Shown here: positions 1 to 17,775 of the stretch, piece by piece
Layout of the letters: every line of letters begins with the position of its first letter
Numbering within the stretch: the first letter of the stretch is position 1
Origin: Tamarix chinensis
Lineage: Eukaryota > Streptophyta > Magnoliopsida > Caryophyllales > Tamaricaceae
DNA: 64,000 bases
Direction: 5' to 3'
NCBI GenBank assembly: GCA_030549775.1
Contig: CM060172.1
Span: 128,701,122-128,765,121 of the forward strand
Notes under the pieces: model-generated
Database searches by the model: none
What the model was told of the DNA's origin: nothing
Seen by the model: the letters and a program-made list of their open reading frames with translations, nothing else
Made by a program: the position numbers and the translations under genes

Positions 1-959
1 TGTTTTTTCTTCTTATTTTCCTAGCATTATTTTTAACCCATATTAGTTTTTTTCTCCTCACATCCACCACCCACACATCCCAAATCCTTACCTCTACCTA
101 CTTCTCCTCGAAGCTTCGACCCTTTGACACTAGATTACTCAACTTTAATAGCCACTCGACTCTATTGATCTGCTGCAATGCTCATACTCACCTCACCAGT
201 CATCACCGTCACCAGTAGCCTTCTACTTGAGTTTGACATGAGATGGCGAGAGAGAGTAAAATCAACGGTAAATCATTAGCTCCACCACTCCCACATGATG
301 CCACACCGCTAGGCTCTTGCCTCACCACCATACGTCAACTACTTCATGTACTGTTGCCGATGCCTTGCCTTCATCAATAGTGAGTTTTATTTATTTATTT
401 TTGAATTAATTTAAATCTAACCTAAGTTTTTTTGATTGAATTATTTTTGTGTTTCTATTTTTGATTTCATTGTGACTTTGTGATATTGTATATTTCTTAT
501 TGTCTTCATGTCAATTGTAAAGTAATAGTGAATTAGGGTTATGTGAATTAGTTGATTATTGTCTATTTTGAATTAGGTCATGTTAATTTATAATGAGTGT
601 AATTTTATCTGTTTGTATCGCTTGACTTAGTTTGGTTATATGACTTAGCTAATTATTGTGCTACTTTGAATTAGTCGATTGTTTGTTCAACGTATTGTTA
701 GGTGTGTATTTTCATCGATTATTGATGTCATAAAGATTGATCAATAAATATTGCTTTTAAACTTTATGGTTAGAGGATTGGAACTTTATTGTTTTGTTAT
801 TAGAGTAAGAGTCATAAATATTGTTGTTAAATCCTATTGTGTCAAGCTTTATTGATTTTTTTAAGTGTTATGAATAGATTATTATGGCTTAGTAATGTCA
901 TAAGGTGCTTGATTAGTGTGTGTTAAAAATGTTTTGGTAATAGATGGATTCTAAAATAG
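1..959 (+). other. Gene-free sequence upstream of the CACTA transposase remnant
   Basis: No coding region is recognisable on either strand. The first 400 bases are C/A-rich with short CCACC runs; the rest is AT-rich. It leads directly into the TNP2-like reading frame on the plus strand, so it may be the 5' non-coding part of the CACTA element. No CACTA terminal inverted repeat is visible, and the element's left end may lie outside the window. I searched the minus strand here for the missing last exon of the neighbouring GH1 gene (the segment with the conserved DNFEW-type motif) and did not find it. Confidence 0.4.
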
Positions 960-3181
960 TCAAGAGTAGGCTAGAGTGGATGTAATGCCCCGATAGACTT
1001 AGTGAAGTATTCTTAAAAGAGGTTGAGGAGTTCCTTGACTTTTCTTTTTCCCATATGGAGAAATAAAAATTTCCTTATCCTTTAAAAAATGCAAAAGTAA
1101 TGAACATAAGAGCAAGGGTGGTATTTGGGATGCTTTGATAGTGAATGGGATAGTAAAAAGATATGTATGTTGGTTATACCATTGGGAGTAAGAACTTATA
1201 AGGAAAAAAGATTAGTCTAAACTTACATGGGTGTGATGATATGGTAGGAAAGATTTATGACACCCTTAGGACACAAGGCATGGATATATTGCAGATGAGA
1301 TATTTGGCGATCAACATGAACCTTTTCCATCTATAATCACACTAAAGAGAGTGGTTTAGATGAAAAGATTGAGAACTTGATGATATATGGTAATCAAGAG
1401 TTGTATCATGGATATGGGAATATGTCAAAGTTGTACTTTATTTTGAGGTTGTTCTAGATGAAGTGTGTTGATGGGAGGACTAATAAAGCTTTCACAAACC
1501 CGTTAAAGTTCTTTAATGAGTGTTTGCCTATAGGGTGAGGTTATGCCATCGACTTATTATGAAGTAAGGAATATTATTCACGATTTGGGTTTTGATTATA
1601 TAAAGATCGATACTTGACAAAATGATTGTATGCTTTTTTGGAAATAAATTGCAAGCCTTGAAAAGTGTACCACACGTATCGAGTATAGATGACACGAGTC
1701 TATTTTCAAGAATAATGGTGGGGAGACAATCGACCTGTATGACTCAACGCTTAGAAAGATTCCAAATAAGGGGCTACATTATTTCCCCGTCATACCAAGG
1801 GTACAAAGACTTTTTATGTCGAGAAAAACTAATTTTGACATGATATGACACTCTAAGAAGCGAATTTAAGATGAAGTGTTGAGACACCTAGCTGATGCTA
1901 AGGCTTGGAAGTTTTTTTTAATAAGAGTTATTTAGCATTTGCTTCTGAACCTTTTAATATGAGGATATGATTAGCAATTGATGGATTCAACCCTTACGAG
2001 AGCCTTAGGAGTGAACATAGCACATGGCCAATGGTGTTTATGCTTTATAACTTTCCTCCCAGATGTACATGAAAGAAAAATATTTTATGTTGTCTTTGTT
2101 AATTCCTAGTTCAAAGGCTCCTAGAAATAATATTGATGTGTAATTCCATCCTTTACTTGATGGTTTGAATAAGTTATGGGAAACTAGGGTGAGCTTATAT
2201 GATGCTTCAAAGAAAGAAAACTTTCAAATGCATGCAGATTTTTTGTAGACTGTGAATGACTTTTCAGCTTATGTGAACTTATCAGGATGATCCACAAAGG
2301 GTTACATGTCATGCCCTTCTTGTCATAAGGATACTTACTCTATCAAGTTAATGAAATGTCATAAATTATGCTACATGATACACAATAGTTTTTTGCTCAT
2401 TGATTACAAGTGGAGATATAGTAAGCCTTTTGATGGCAATATAAAAAAAAGACCTTCCCCAAAACCATTGTTTGGAGAAGATGTATAAGACCAAGTAAAT
2501 GACTTGGAAAATATGAAGTTTGGAAAACAGATACAACAACACAAGCAAGATGATAATTGGAGGAAGAAAAACTTCTTTTTTAAGCTTCCATATTAGATTA
2601 GCCTTTTACTACGTCATAGCCTTGATGTCATGTATATAAAAAAATGTTTGTGATAGCATTCTTAGTTCTTTATTAGATATTAAAGGGAATTCAAATGATA
2701 ACATAAAAGATAGACATGATCGATGCACTTGAAGATAAGAAAAGACCTCTATCCTAAGTTAATAAATGAAAAATGGCATATTCCACATGCACCTTACAAA
2801 TTATTGTCATATGAGAAGACATGATTATTCAAATTCTTAGAGGAGCTCAAGGTTCCTGATGAATATTCATCTAACTTTTCAAGATGCATAAATGTTAAAA
2901 GGCGTCATATCTCAAGATTTAAAACCCGTGATAGCTATATCCTTTTGGCGAAAATATTACCTCTTGTTATTTGTGGAAATGTATGTCCAAATGCTTATGA
3001 CACAATCACCAAATTTAACCATTTTTTTAAGGAGTTATGCTCTAGGTCTCTTCGATTGGAGGATTTGGAACATCTTGATAAAAAAATTGTTGTCACTTTG
3101 TGTAAGTTGGAGAAACTTTTTCTTCCCTTATTTTTTGATATCATGGTGCACGTATTCATTCACCTCAATTATATTGACTAA
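960..3181 (+). pseudogene. Decayed CACTA (En/Spm) TNP2-type transposase
   Basis: Remnant of the TNP2 transposase, which binds and cuts CACTA DNA transposons. Family landmarks occur in order across shifted frames: an N-terminal start near 960 (MDSKIVKSRLEW then a stop); a segment with LYHGYGNMSKLYFI near 1395; a decayed Cys/nucleotide region near 1620-1850; the block with FNPY near 1990; the hallmark CPSCHKDTYSIKLMKCHK with DYKWRYSKPFDG (2306-2450); RHSLDVMYIKKNVCDSIL near 2613; KLINEKWHIPHAPYKLLSYE near 2755; and RSLRLEDLEHLD with LCKLEKLFLPLFFDIMVHVF near 3045-3155. The family's downstream part, after the DIMVHL motif, is absent. Many stops and frameshifts mean no functional product. Identification rests on recalled family motifs; the order of matches makes it firm. 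Confidence 0.88.
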
Positions 3182-3568
3182 ATTAGTTTTTCCATGGCTA
3201 GCATTTTCGTCAAGGACTTTTAAGACACATAATGTGATGTCAAAATTTTTTGTGATGAAATGCTTTAGTTAAGGGAAATTTATATATTAACCACGAATGC
3301 TCCAATAACCTATGCAATCATTTGTTGTAGCAAGAGTAATTTTTATTATGCATTTTTGATCTTTCATATTAGGTATTTACAATAATAATAATAATAAAAT
3401 ATTTATTTTAAATTAAATTAATGTCTAAAATAAGTAGTTGTACAAAAAAATAATTTTTTAATTTAAAATAGACTATACAAAAAATATATAAAATGTTATT
3501 ATTATTTTTACCCCTATATATTATCCTACCCCACGTAAAAAGAAAGCACTAAATGATTGTACACGTAC
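3182..3568. other. Junction between the CACTA remnant and the truncated GH1 gene
   Basis: AT-rich, with an AAT-type microsatellite around 3382-3400. On the minus strand this is the start of GH1 intron 11, because a GT donor lies at 3568-3567. The string TTTGTTGTAG at 3321-3330 resembles the right-end CACTA consensus TTTCTTGTAGTG with mismatches; it is only a weak candidate for the element's right end. No exon was found here. Confidence 0.4.
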
Positions 3569-8422
<4,854 letters not shown>

Positions 8423-9005
8423 GGCTGAGGCCCGCCTGATCGACTCCCTTAGGTTACGATGGCTCCTTACATATATTTGACCTGATCTACTAGGCATGCA
8501 TGTTGCATTGTCTCTATAGCATCATGCAATCATGACTCAACGAACTAATTAACCAGTTTTGTAAGAAAACGAACTACGTGAATAGGGTCACGGCGGGAGT
8601 TAAGACGACACAGATCAAGAAGAAGAAAAAGAAAACGACGATTTTTTAAATGTATACATTTTTTGTTACATATGTTGTAGATAAATTGCACGGGCATTTG
8701 AAAGTGGATGTAAAATCAGGATTATTTTTTCCTAGATGCAAGACTCGGAGCCAACAAAATTTTTATGCAATAATTATGACATGTGAGAGGATTGTAAAAG
8801 GGGCTCATTTCTTTTTTCTTTTTCTTTTGATTATTCCACGGCATGAAATTGGTTTAATAAAAAAAAACTTATTTTAGACATGAAACCTTTAAAATCAAAA
8901 CAAGGAACATATAATTACTCTTTTTGTTTTCCGACATAATCACTTTTTTGATCAAAATAATTTCTCGTAAAGACGATATAGCTACCAATGTTATGTGGAT
9001 GAAAT
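8423..9005. other. 5' flank of the GH1 gene
   Basis: Upstream region of the minus-strand GH1 gene. An in-frame extension runs to an ATG at 8497, but it lacks signal-peptide character. A TATATG-like string lies at about 8470-8480 on the minus strand, too close to the ATG to call a core promoter. AT-rich beyond 8640 with no recognisable gene. The LTR-type element at 9006 limits the undisturbed promoter to under 600 bp. Confidence 0.45.
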
Positions 9006-9261
9006 TGTAACACCTCTAATTTTAGCATTTGAAAAAAATTCTTGAGAAAGAGTTGATTGCGGAAGCTAAATTATTAAAAATATAGGGTATTACCACCATA
9101 GAAAATGGGAAAATGAATCAAACAAATGAGGGAGGAATAGAGAAGAGAATAGTGTATATATATGTACATGATGGTGGCGTGCAATGGGGGTTGGATGATG
9201 GTAGTAGCAACAACAAGGGCATGAAGGAACAATAGTGTGATGGATGATGGTGTCATGGTGT

Positions 9262-10199
9262 TGATGAAAGCCCAAATACCCTTAGTACCCTTACTAAAAA
9301 AAGCACCAATTATCCTTTAAAAATAATTAATTATATTTGTATTATTGTCTTGCAGGATAATCAAGAAAATTGACAATCTAAGCCAAGCAAGCGGGGAAAA
9401 GGATTCAAGACGGTGCTATCAAAAACGAGACCCTGTTGCTGCGAAGACATACTCAAGTTTTAAATTATTAGCAAGAATAATGGCATTATCGCCAATTAGC
9501 AAAATTCTACTATTATTATTATCATTGTTTTGTTTATTTAGTTTTATCTTGTAATAAGGGTAGTAAGCAGCTAGTTAAATAGGATTTGCCTAACCCATCA
9601 TTAAACCCTCTTCAAACCCCCTACATCAACCTTAATCCTACCATAAACTCAGCCCAAACAAATTACCATATCCTCAGCCCAAATAAATTGGACATCGACG
9701 CCCTGCCCGCACCAACAGCCCTTTACGCCTGCCTTCCTTATCAACCCGTTCGTCCCAACACTTCACTCCCGTTCGGTCAAAACGACATTCACTCCTCACG
9801 CAGCCTGCCCGAGTCGTCTCCTTCCTCTAATCTCGCATTCTTCGTCGACCACCATGAATGGGAGTTACCCACCTTTAATTCACTCTACCCGCTCCACCTT
9901 TTCGACCGTTGCTCAACGTTCGACTTCCATCTACCATAGCTAGCTGCTGCTCTATAAATAGCGTCGATCTTTATGTAAGAAGGAGAACTTAGTTCGAATC
10001 GATTTCAGCTTATGAAATAAAGCTTTTAGCTTAATTCTTACGATTTACGTTATTTATTGTCGGTGTCCGGCATTTCTTTGTTATTCTCGGTTGCGAGGAT
10101 TTAGATCGGGCAGTCCCGATCTCCCTATCCCTGTTCCTATTCGGTTGTTCTTGCGTTTTCTGTGTAATTTTTACTGAACTCCACTTGGGGTTCGCTTCA
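9262..10199 (+). mobile_element. Solo LTR with TSD GGTGT (938 bp)
   Basis: Begins TGATGAAAGCCC, ends TTCGCTTCA, and is flanked by a perfect direct repeat GGTGT (9257-9261 and 10200-10204). A TATAAATA box lies at 9953-9960 and an AATAAA signal about 60 bp later (10016-10021), a U3-R-U5 order that fixes the plus orientation. No primer-binding site, polypurine tract or coding region adjoins it, so it is a solo LTR. Small reading frames inside, such as 9586-9939, are ordinary LTR sequence. It is unrelated in sequence to the giant LTR families and has inserted into one of their remnants. The parent lineage is not assigned. Confidence 0.85.
9953..9960 (+). promoter_or_regulatory. TATA box of the 938-bp solo LTR
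   Basis: TATAAATA, followed about 60 bp downstream by AATAAA, as expected for an LTR promoter and polyadenylation signal. Confidence 0.7.
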
Positions 10200-10572
10200 G
10201 GTGTGGTAGGAAAATTTCAATAAAAGTGGCAGGAGATGATGGTGGTGTGTTGCTGAAGAGAAGGAAAACACATGCATGAACGACAATAGATACAAAAAAG
10301 GAAAAGGAGAAAGAAAGAGAAGGGAAAAGGTTAATGTTAGGATTAGATTAAATTTTGATTAGCTAAAATAGGTATGATTAAATATATAAACTTACGAAAA
10401 TTAAGTTTGGGTTAAGAAATATAAATTTATTTGGGTAAAAGACTTGGATTAGGTTAATATTTTGATATTAAGGAATTTAGGTAAGGCTAAAATAAAATTT
10501 TCTCGATATTAGAATTGGATTAAGGTATTAATTATACATGATTAGGTTTAGCAAAAATTTTGGGGTATTACA

Positions 10573-12226
10573 ATGTCATAGTTAGGCTTGTATGTATACT
10601 ATGTGTTCATATGTACATCTTGTTTATCATGTTATGTGGATAATATTGATCGTTCATGCCATAATATGATATGTTTAAAGGGTGAAAAATGTGAAAGTAT
10701 GTATTTGAGGTATAATTGCATGTACTATGGAATTATGTATCTCACATGAATATCGGGGATTGATATGTATTCATATTGGGATTCATGAGGCCTTTGGGAA
10801 ATGTGAGTATCGTGAGGGTATGATGGGCATTTTATGGTAATATGGAAAATAGTCTTGGATTGATAAGTTTTGAGGGTGTTATCTAATTCTTCACAAGTAA
10901 TGGGGTTAAATGATGAGTTGAGTAAAATATAAGGGTGTTTTGGTCCATCAATGTTAAAAATGAAATTTTGGTATTTTGGGAGGAGAAATGGAATAAAAGT
11001 GTTCCAAGAATTGTACTCAGAATATTTTGGTAATTGTGGACCTATTACTTGAGGCTAGTTAGATAATTTTGTGGGCGTGCTTAAGTGTTTATCAATTTTA
11101 TGACACGCATAATTTTATGAATCTTGTAAAATAACCTCGTATAATTAATGCTAAATAAGATATTAATCATTTAGATTGAAATATCACATAGGTTAGGTTG
11201 AGGTATTTATATGGGTCTGTTCCACTTGATAATAATAGTGACTTGGGTGTATTTTTCCCTGAGAGGTGCATCAGTCTATTCCATCGGATTAAGAATAATT
11301 AGTCTACTCAACATGAATGAGATGATTTGAGATTAGTAACTAATGTATAAGACAATAATTATTTAAAGTGAAAGATTACTTGAGTTAAGACCGATGTGTT
11401 GGGTCCGATCCACTATATGATAATAGTGGCTCAAGGGTGTTGTCCATGATAGGTGCTTCAGATCATTTTACTAGTTTAAGAATAGTAGCTCAGGTGCATT
11501 TTGACTTGAGAGATGTTGGGTCCGTTCCACTGGACAATAATAGTGGCTCAAGCATGTTGTCCTTAAGAGGTGTTTCAAACCTTTCCTTCAGTTTAAGAAT
11601 AGTGGGGTATCTAAACTCAACGTAAATAAATGAATAGATCATTTTATATCTAATAATGAAATATGGAATCAGTAATTACCTTACGTTTTTTTATGTATCA
11701 CGCATATATGCTTATTTTCTTTATACTTTTCTCACTCGACTGTATTGTTACCTTTTTCATTATGTAGTATATTGATCATTTTTTTCATGGGTTTTTCTCA
11801 TTCCCACAAGCAGATGGCCTTAATGTCCTTGTGTAAGTGGATGAGGATTTGCTTGATGATTTTGTAGCCTATGATGCTTTGTGTGGAGTGGAGTGATTTT
11901 CTATATTAGGGTTTTGGGTGTAGAGTTATGTTATTAGGATGTTAGCTTATCTATATACCTTTTTGGACTCTTAGATTCATGGTATCCCTTTTATCTATAT
12001 TTTCAATATCATAATCGGAGTTAATCTCCAACTTGTATTCGTATTATAAATTAACTCTCATTTTCTATTTATTTTGTTTTACATTCTAACCATTTTTCTT
12101 TGTGATTGACGAAAGGATGGTTTGGTAAGCCAAACTTGTGCCAATTACAGTGGTAACACCCTAAATTTTGATGATATGCTTCCATTGTAAATCAAAATAT
12201 TCTAGTAGTAAAATTTGAGTTGTTAA
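10573..12226 (+). mobile_element. 3' part of a giant LTR (family 2-like), plus orientation
   Basis: It contains diverged copies of the hairpin minisatellite (CCACTGG-AATAATAGTGG type, about 11215-11600), then the block ending in TTCATGGG...TCCCACAAG near 11785-11815 that also precedes the 3' end of the units at 20471 and 36291, then a decayed end resembling GGTAACA...TGCTTCC...TTTGAGTTGTTA (12153-12226). The 5' half is missing, cut off by the remnant at 9006-10572. No genes. Confidence 0.55.
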
Positions 12227-13415
12227 GATGTCATAATTTACATTGGATAATTTTAAATCTCAAAATCTACCAAAATTCATCAAGCTATACCCTCAAAGTA
12301 CTCTAACAAGGCAAAGATTGTGCATTGAATAGGTGGGGGATCATAATATAAAATCCATTAGTACAACAGTACTGAGTAAACCGCTTGACAATACTAAACA
12401 TGCAAATATTAAATGGAGCACATAGAAGGTAACAAAAAGTATCATGGCATAACACATTAAGTAGTACATACCATAGATAAGTGTCACATTCATACCATAC
12501 TTCATATAATCCTATATGCCACATGCTCATCACATCAAACTTAACCATATTACGATTATTATATTAATCTAGTTATACCAAGGGTGTTCCACGAAGTGAA
12601 AAATTCCAAACCATAATTAAGGCCTTTTACAATAAACACCTCTATACCTCTTATAACATGATAAGGAAAACACTGAGACAATTACCAACCAATATACCAA
12701 ATCCAAGTAGAGCATGGAGGTAACTACCCAAACTATCAACCAACCAAGTAATGCACGGAGGCAACTACTAAACCAACAAATCAAAACAATAAAAAAATTT
12801 CTCATACAAGAGTTACTTCCATTTTTAATTACTTGAGAGGATACAATAACAACCCAGAGACATATAAGTATATTGTTCATACCAGCGTAATAAAGCAACA
12901 CAATGTCCTCCCAACTTGTAATCCTGAGACATACAAGTACTCTGGTCATACTAGTGAAACAAGGCAACATAATCCTCCCGTCCTAGGACACTTAATTCTT
13001 AAATATTGATACTCCCTATAGGACCTATAGGTCACCTATATAGTAGACTAGAATCTTAGTTGAAATGATGAGGCATCCAATGAAACCACCAAGCAAAATC
13101 TATTGCTCCTATCTCATCTCTAGGATAGCTAAACCTAAAGATAAACCGTTTCCAAATCTCAAGGTCTTCCACTTCAAATGTTAATATTTTAATAATACTA
13201 ACATAAAATATCATATAATGCATAACGATTCCTGTTTCATAATTCACCATTTCCCCTTTATTTTCAATCATTCAAGTCGACTATAAGGTCAACTATCAAA
13301 ATCAAATTCCACATTAACAATGTAGTCAAGTTAGGAATACATTAAGGTTATCCTAGTCCAATTATTCATACTTTTAGGCATAATAAGTCATAAATGACCA
13401 AATTTTCTTATATGT
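12227..13415 (-). mobile_element. Decayed LTR-type sequence, left of a nested solo LTR
   Basis: Reverse-strand copy of motifs found in related units: GCATTGAATAGGTGGG near 12325 (compare CTACCTATTCAATGGG at 33930, opposite strand) and CCTATAGG-type phrases near 13015-13035. It is interrupted at 13421 by a solo LTR and continues after 17775. No gene is seen; reading frames such as 12303-12548 and 12617-12970 are not protein-like. Confidence 0.45.
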
Positions 13416-14857
13416 TATTTTGTAATATCCCGTATTTTAAAATTCAATTTTATTAAGCTAAATTACTTTACTAGCATAATTTGATGTAAACATTTAATTA
13501 TTTTAGTAATGATTCATTTTATGGATTTATCGACGATTTCGACTTCATATTTAAATTTAATTAATCATTGTCATTATGGATCATTATAGATAAATTTGTT
13601 CACAACCATGATTTTATTATATCCATATGTTTTTGATTTTCGGTTAAAAATCTGTATTTTCGTTCTTTCTTGTATTTTGAGTTTTAATATTTTAGATTCA
13701 TTTTCGATTATAACGTCGTTGTGTGATTACGACATTATTTTAGGAGTTATATTTCGTTAACGAAATATATTATTTAAATTATAAAATTTTTGTTTAAAAT
13801 AGTCAAATTTATTTTAATGATTTTATCCGTAGAAAATATTTCTGACTTTGAATCTATTCGTTTCCGAAGTCATTAAGATCTTCGGGAAGTTTTAAATTAA
13901 AAAGATTTTCAAAGCTTATTTATGGATTTTTTTCCAAAATTAATTTTCTTCCGTTCTACCCTTTTTGGTTTGCGAAAGAGTAGTTTCAGAATTTTTTAAA
14001 CTAGTCTCGGTTTATTAGAATTTGACCTAAATATTTTCCTATGTGCTTTTAAATAATTTTTCGAGGCATTATAATGTATTTTTGTGAACAATATTAATTT
14101 TTACGTTTGTTGGTAAATTCTTCTGAAATTCTTTATATAGCTTTTATATCAATTTTAAGCCTTCAGATCATTTGGAAATTATTTTTTGTTAAATAAATTT
14201 TAGATAAAATATTCCAACAATATTTTTAGATGTTTAGTATTTATTTATACATGTGTATATGCAAAAAAAAATAAAATCTCGATCGGTTCCCCCTCTTCCT
14301 TTTCCTTTTCTCTCTTCTTCTCTCCCTTCTCTTCTTTTTTCTCTTGACCCCGTCGGTCTCCCTGTTCTGCACCCAAACCCCAGCCTGCCTCCTTCTCCCT
14401 ACTCCTCTACTCCAGCCATCGCCGGCCACAACCACTATTGGCGATGTCGTGCAACAGTCGCAGCAAGCAGCAGCAACGGCCGTGAATGTAGTAACAACAG
14501 GCGCAAACGCAGTAGTGACGGGTAGTGCGGGTCGCACCACTGTTCGGCCATGACGATCCTTGTTGGCTGTCGGTGAGCAGTCCTCGACCTCCGATGCATC
14601 TTCTCCGGTCTTCACATGTCCCGATTTGTTAGTTTCGTTTGGTATAAATTTCCTTAAACCCTAACCCTTGTTTTGATTAATTGAATATGAATTAGCTTAT
14701 GATAAGCTAAATTGATTGTTTGATTATGTATGTATATGTTGTATGATTGAATTAGAGTGGTTAATTATAGTGTATTTGGTTGATTTGTGAAAATCAGATT
14801 TTTGGCCGGGTTATGCCTGAATTTTTTGGATTTGTTCGATTAAGCTATTTTGGGTAA

Positions 14858-15900
14858 ATTGATTTTACAATATGCTATAAAATGTATCTAATTTTATATT
14901 GGAATCATAAATTTGAGAAATTTCTGTGGAATTAATCGAAATTGACATTTTAGGTCAAAATCTGTGTGTAATGAAATTAGGTTGCATAATTGAGTCGTTT
15001 CACTCAATTGATTTTATAATATCGTTTGAAATGTATTTAATTTCATATTAGAAGTGTTGATTTGGAAAAATTGTGTGAAATTGATTGGAATTGGATTTTT
15101 AGGTCAAAACTCTTACGGGTCTAAATTAAATTGTGTAATCGGGTTGTTTTATTCAATTTATTATATAATTTACATTAGAATACATTCAATTTCAATTCCA
15201 AACCATCAATTTAAATATTTTAGCAATATTTGACTAAATTTACGTTTCGGGCTCAAAAGCCCTAATTATGCTAAATTGGGTATTTCTTTTATTAGTTTTG
15301 AGCAATTGATTTTATGTTATGTTATAAAATATCTCTAATTGCATTTCTAAACATTTAATTTAAATAAATTAATAGAATTCAACCGAATTGCATTTTCGGA
15401 CGTAAAACTTTAGGTTTCAAGTGAAATTTTGAAATTGGTCATTTGTATAGTTGTTTTTCTAATATTTAATCTATAGAAACAATTGAAATGATCCTAATCA
15501 CATTCTAATACCTTCAATTGGAATTAATTGATTTGAATTATCCGAATTTGTGTGTTGGGCTTTAAAACCATAATTTCAAAAATCGACCGTCTTAAATTGA
15601 CTACTCAGAAGATTATTTCATTGGAATTGATTATCTAAATTTATCTAAAATTAGTGTGATTGTGTTTTAAAGCTATCAATTTGGAGTAATCGAAGTGAAT
15701 TATTTGGTTCGTAGTTTGGTCATTAAAAACCCTAATTTTCGGAGATGGTTTTATAAAATTGATTGAGCTATGTGTCTTTTACTTAATCAATTTCCAGCTT
15801 TGATTTTAAATCATGTGAATTGTATTCTTATGTTATTGGGTTGAATTGGTATTCTAAAAATTTTTGGTTTGCCTCTTTAGTTGTAAAACCTAATGAGTAG
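14858..15900 (+). repeat. Degenerate ~150-bp tandem repeat inside family 1 LTR
   Basis: A phrase of the form TTGATTTTA-AATATG followed by AAATGTATCTAATT recurs at about 14858, 15006, 15160, 15306, 15463, 15627 and 15757, giving spacings of about 148, 154, 146, 157, 164 and 130 bp. Each unit continues with TTTGGAA...GAATT...TTTTAGG and a phrase like AAAACCCTAA. The same series is present in the copies at 47533 and 61847, so it predates their dispersal. Confidence 0.65.
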
Positions 15901-16499
15901 GTCATTTTCGATAAAATTAACTTATAATCTATTATTCTTTCCCCGGCTTTCCAAATCAATTTGAAATGTCCCAAGTGATATATGTTGAACCTGATTTGAT
16001 TGATATTTAATCTTAAATCTTAATAGAGCAACGCTCACGAGTCATAGGTTTTGGACATGTTTTCCAAGAAAGATTGTTTGTGTCCATTTATGTTGATTTT
16101 ATTATAATATTTGAATTATTGATTGATATGATAGTTTCTAACCTAGTTCCGATTTCCATCGATGATCTAGGAAAACTTTCCCGTGGATTGTCGAGCTCTT
16201 GATAGCTCTCTCTCTTTCTTAATTTACTTAGCTAGCTTCGGATTTAGGTAAGTCATTACTTATGTTTACTTATGCCAGAATCTGGATGTATTTCTGTTCA
16301 GAGTGGACGGTGATGAGAATACTTATCGATTATTTAATCATGTTAAGCATATGTTGTGTTCTGTGTGGTGATTGTATGAATGTATGAATTTATAGCCTCA
16401 ATGCAAATGTGTGCTAGTATGATGCTTGAATATGGTATGTAGGTGAGTACGTGAAGGGTTGAGTATGGATTGAAATTGCATGATACCTTATGTTGTATT

Positions 16500-16760
16500 T
16501 TATGCCGTGGAATTATTCAGCTCTTATGCCACCTAAAATTATTCGACTTTAATGCCACATTAATTGGTTCGGTTTTAATGTCACATGAATTGGATCGGCT
16601 TGAATGCCTCTGGAATCGATCGGCTTTAATGCCACTTGAATTGTTTCAGCTTTAATGCCACTTGGATTGGTTCAACTTTAATGCCACTTGGACCAGATTG
16701 ACTTTAATGACGCTTGAAATTTATCAGCTTTAATACCGCTTGGCTTTAACACCACTTGAA
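16500..16760 (+). repeat. Minisatellite in family 1 LTR (TCGGCTTTAATGCCAC type)
   Basis: About nine to ten imperfect copies of a 26-30 bp unit, consensus near TCGGCTTTAATGCCACTTGA. A shorter run of the same unit lies at about 50290-50390 in the copy at 47533. Confidence 0.8.
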
Positions 16761-17775
16761 ATTGATATAATAATGAAAATTCATTGTATTGATGGATGTG
16801 AGCTAAGTGTTGTTATGTGGGCTTGATTTATGATTGGTTAAATCCTTGAATAAAATATTAATCACTTAATGTGAAAGATCTTGAGTTGGGACTTGTATCA
16901 CTCGGGGTAGCTATCCGAGTTAGGTTTGGCATTCACTTGTTACCATTCCGGTGTTTTTCTATTATGTGATCTCTAGTGCCTTACGAGGTCCGGAGAGGCC
17001 CTCTTATATTCTATAGGTGTCTTGATATATTTCGGCCCTATAGGGGGTATGTATACTTAAGTGATTAGGTATCCTATTTATTAGCGGTCTAGTTACATTT
17101 CTGGGCGGACCAGCTAGGGCTAGTACCGTTCAAGTACTAGATTAGTTGTTACAATCTCTTTGAGTCTCCGTCATCAAGATAATATAAACAAATGGTGGCG
17201 ATCACAATAAAGGAATATAATAATGAATTATTCTCTCTCACTCATGGGCTTTATATCTGTTTTTCCTATGTATGTCTCTTAGTTGTCTCCCTTGCATTAG
17301 TGATACTATATGACATATGTTCGTACCCAATTATCATATAATCTATTATTAGTGATCCCTCGGAATTTGTCCTTATTTATCTGTATTCATTTTTGGAAGT
17401 TTTCAAGGGTTGTACTAAATTTTCAAGGGAGTTGTAATTAAATTTTAATTTTCCATTACTTTGATAAGCTTTTAAAATCCAGAATTATTTTACAGGTTTC
17501 TGTTGATTTATCCAACAATGATTTTATTTAGTAAAATTCTTCACTTGCCATCTACATGTGAATATCTCATTGTGGGAGTTTATCCTCACTGCATAGATGT
17601 TGGTTGAATTTTCTTAGACAAGTTTTAGCCTTGCATCTAGCATAAGATAAATAGTAGACATTTATCCTGTGTTAGGTATATAGAGGTAACATTCCCCAAA
17701 TTGTATTTTAGCTTCCGCATTATTCTTTTAAACAAAAATTTTTTCAGGAGTGAAATTTGGGAGTGTTACATATTT

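Larger units (their letters stand above)
9006..10572 (-). mobile_element. LTR-type remnant, minus orientation, hosting a nested solo LTR
   Basis: The left edge TGTAACACCTC and the right edge GGGGTATTACA match the terminal motifs of the giant LTR families seen elsewhere in the window, in reverse orientation. Sequence just inside the right edge (10200-10572, reversed) resembles the 5' part of the unit at 28040. After removing the nested LTR (9262-10199 plus one TSD copy), only about 624 bp remain, so it is internally deleted. No matching 5-bp TSD was found (GAAAT against ATGTC). Confidence 0.55.
13421..17770 (+). mobile_element. Giant solo LTR, family 1, copy 1 (4350 bp, TSD TATTT)
   Basis: Starts TGTAATATCCCGTATTTT and ends TTTGGGAGTGTTACA; perfect TSD TATTT at 13416-13420 and 17771-17775. 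Order inside: AT-rich 5' segment, C/T-rich leader (14280-14600), a series of about 150-bp degenerate tandem repeats (14858-15900), a minisatellite (16500-16760), and a conserved 3' part. No primer-binding site, polypurine tract or retroviral-type domain is present. It aligns by eye along its length with 47533-51221 and 61847-64000. TG-CA ends, a 5-bp TSD and TGTAAYACCC termini fit a long-LTR Gypsy lineage such as Tekay/Del, but that assignment is inference. Confidence 0.85.

Noticed and set aside
9586..9939. 117-residue plus-strand frame
   Set aside because: Lies inside the 938-bp solo LTR upstream of its TATA box; no recognised domain.
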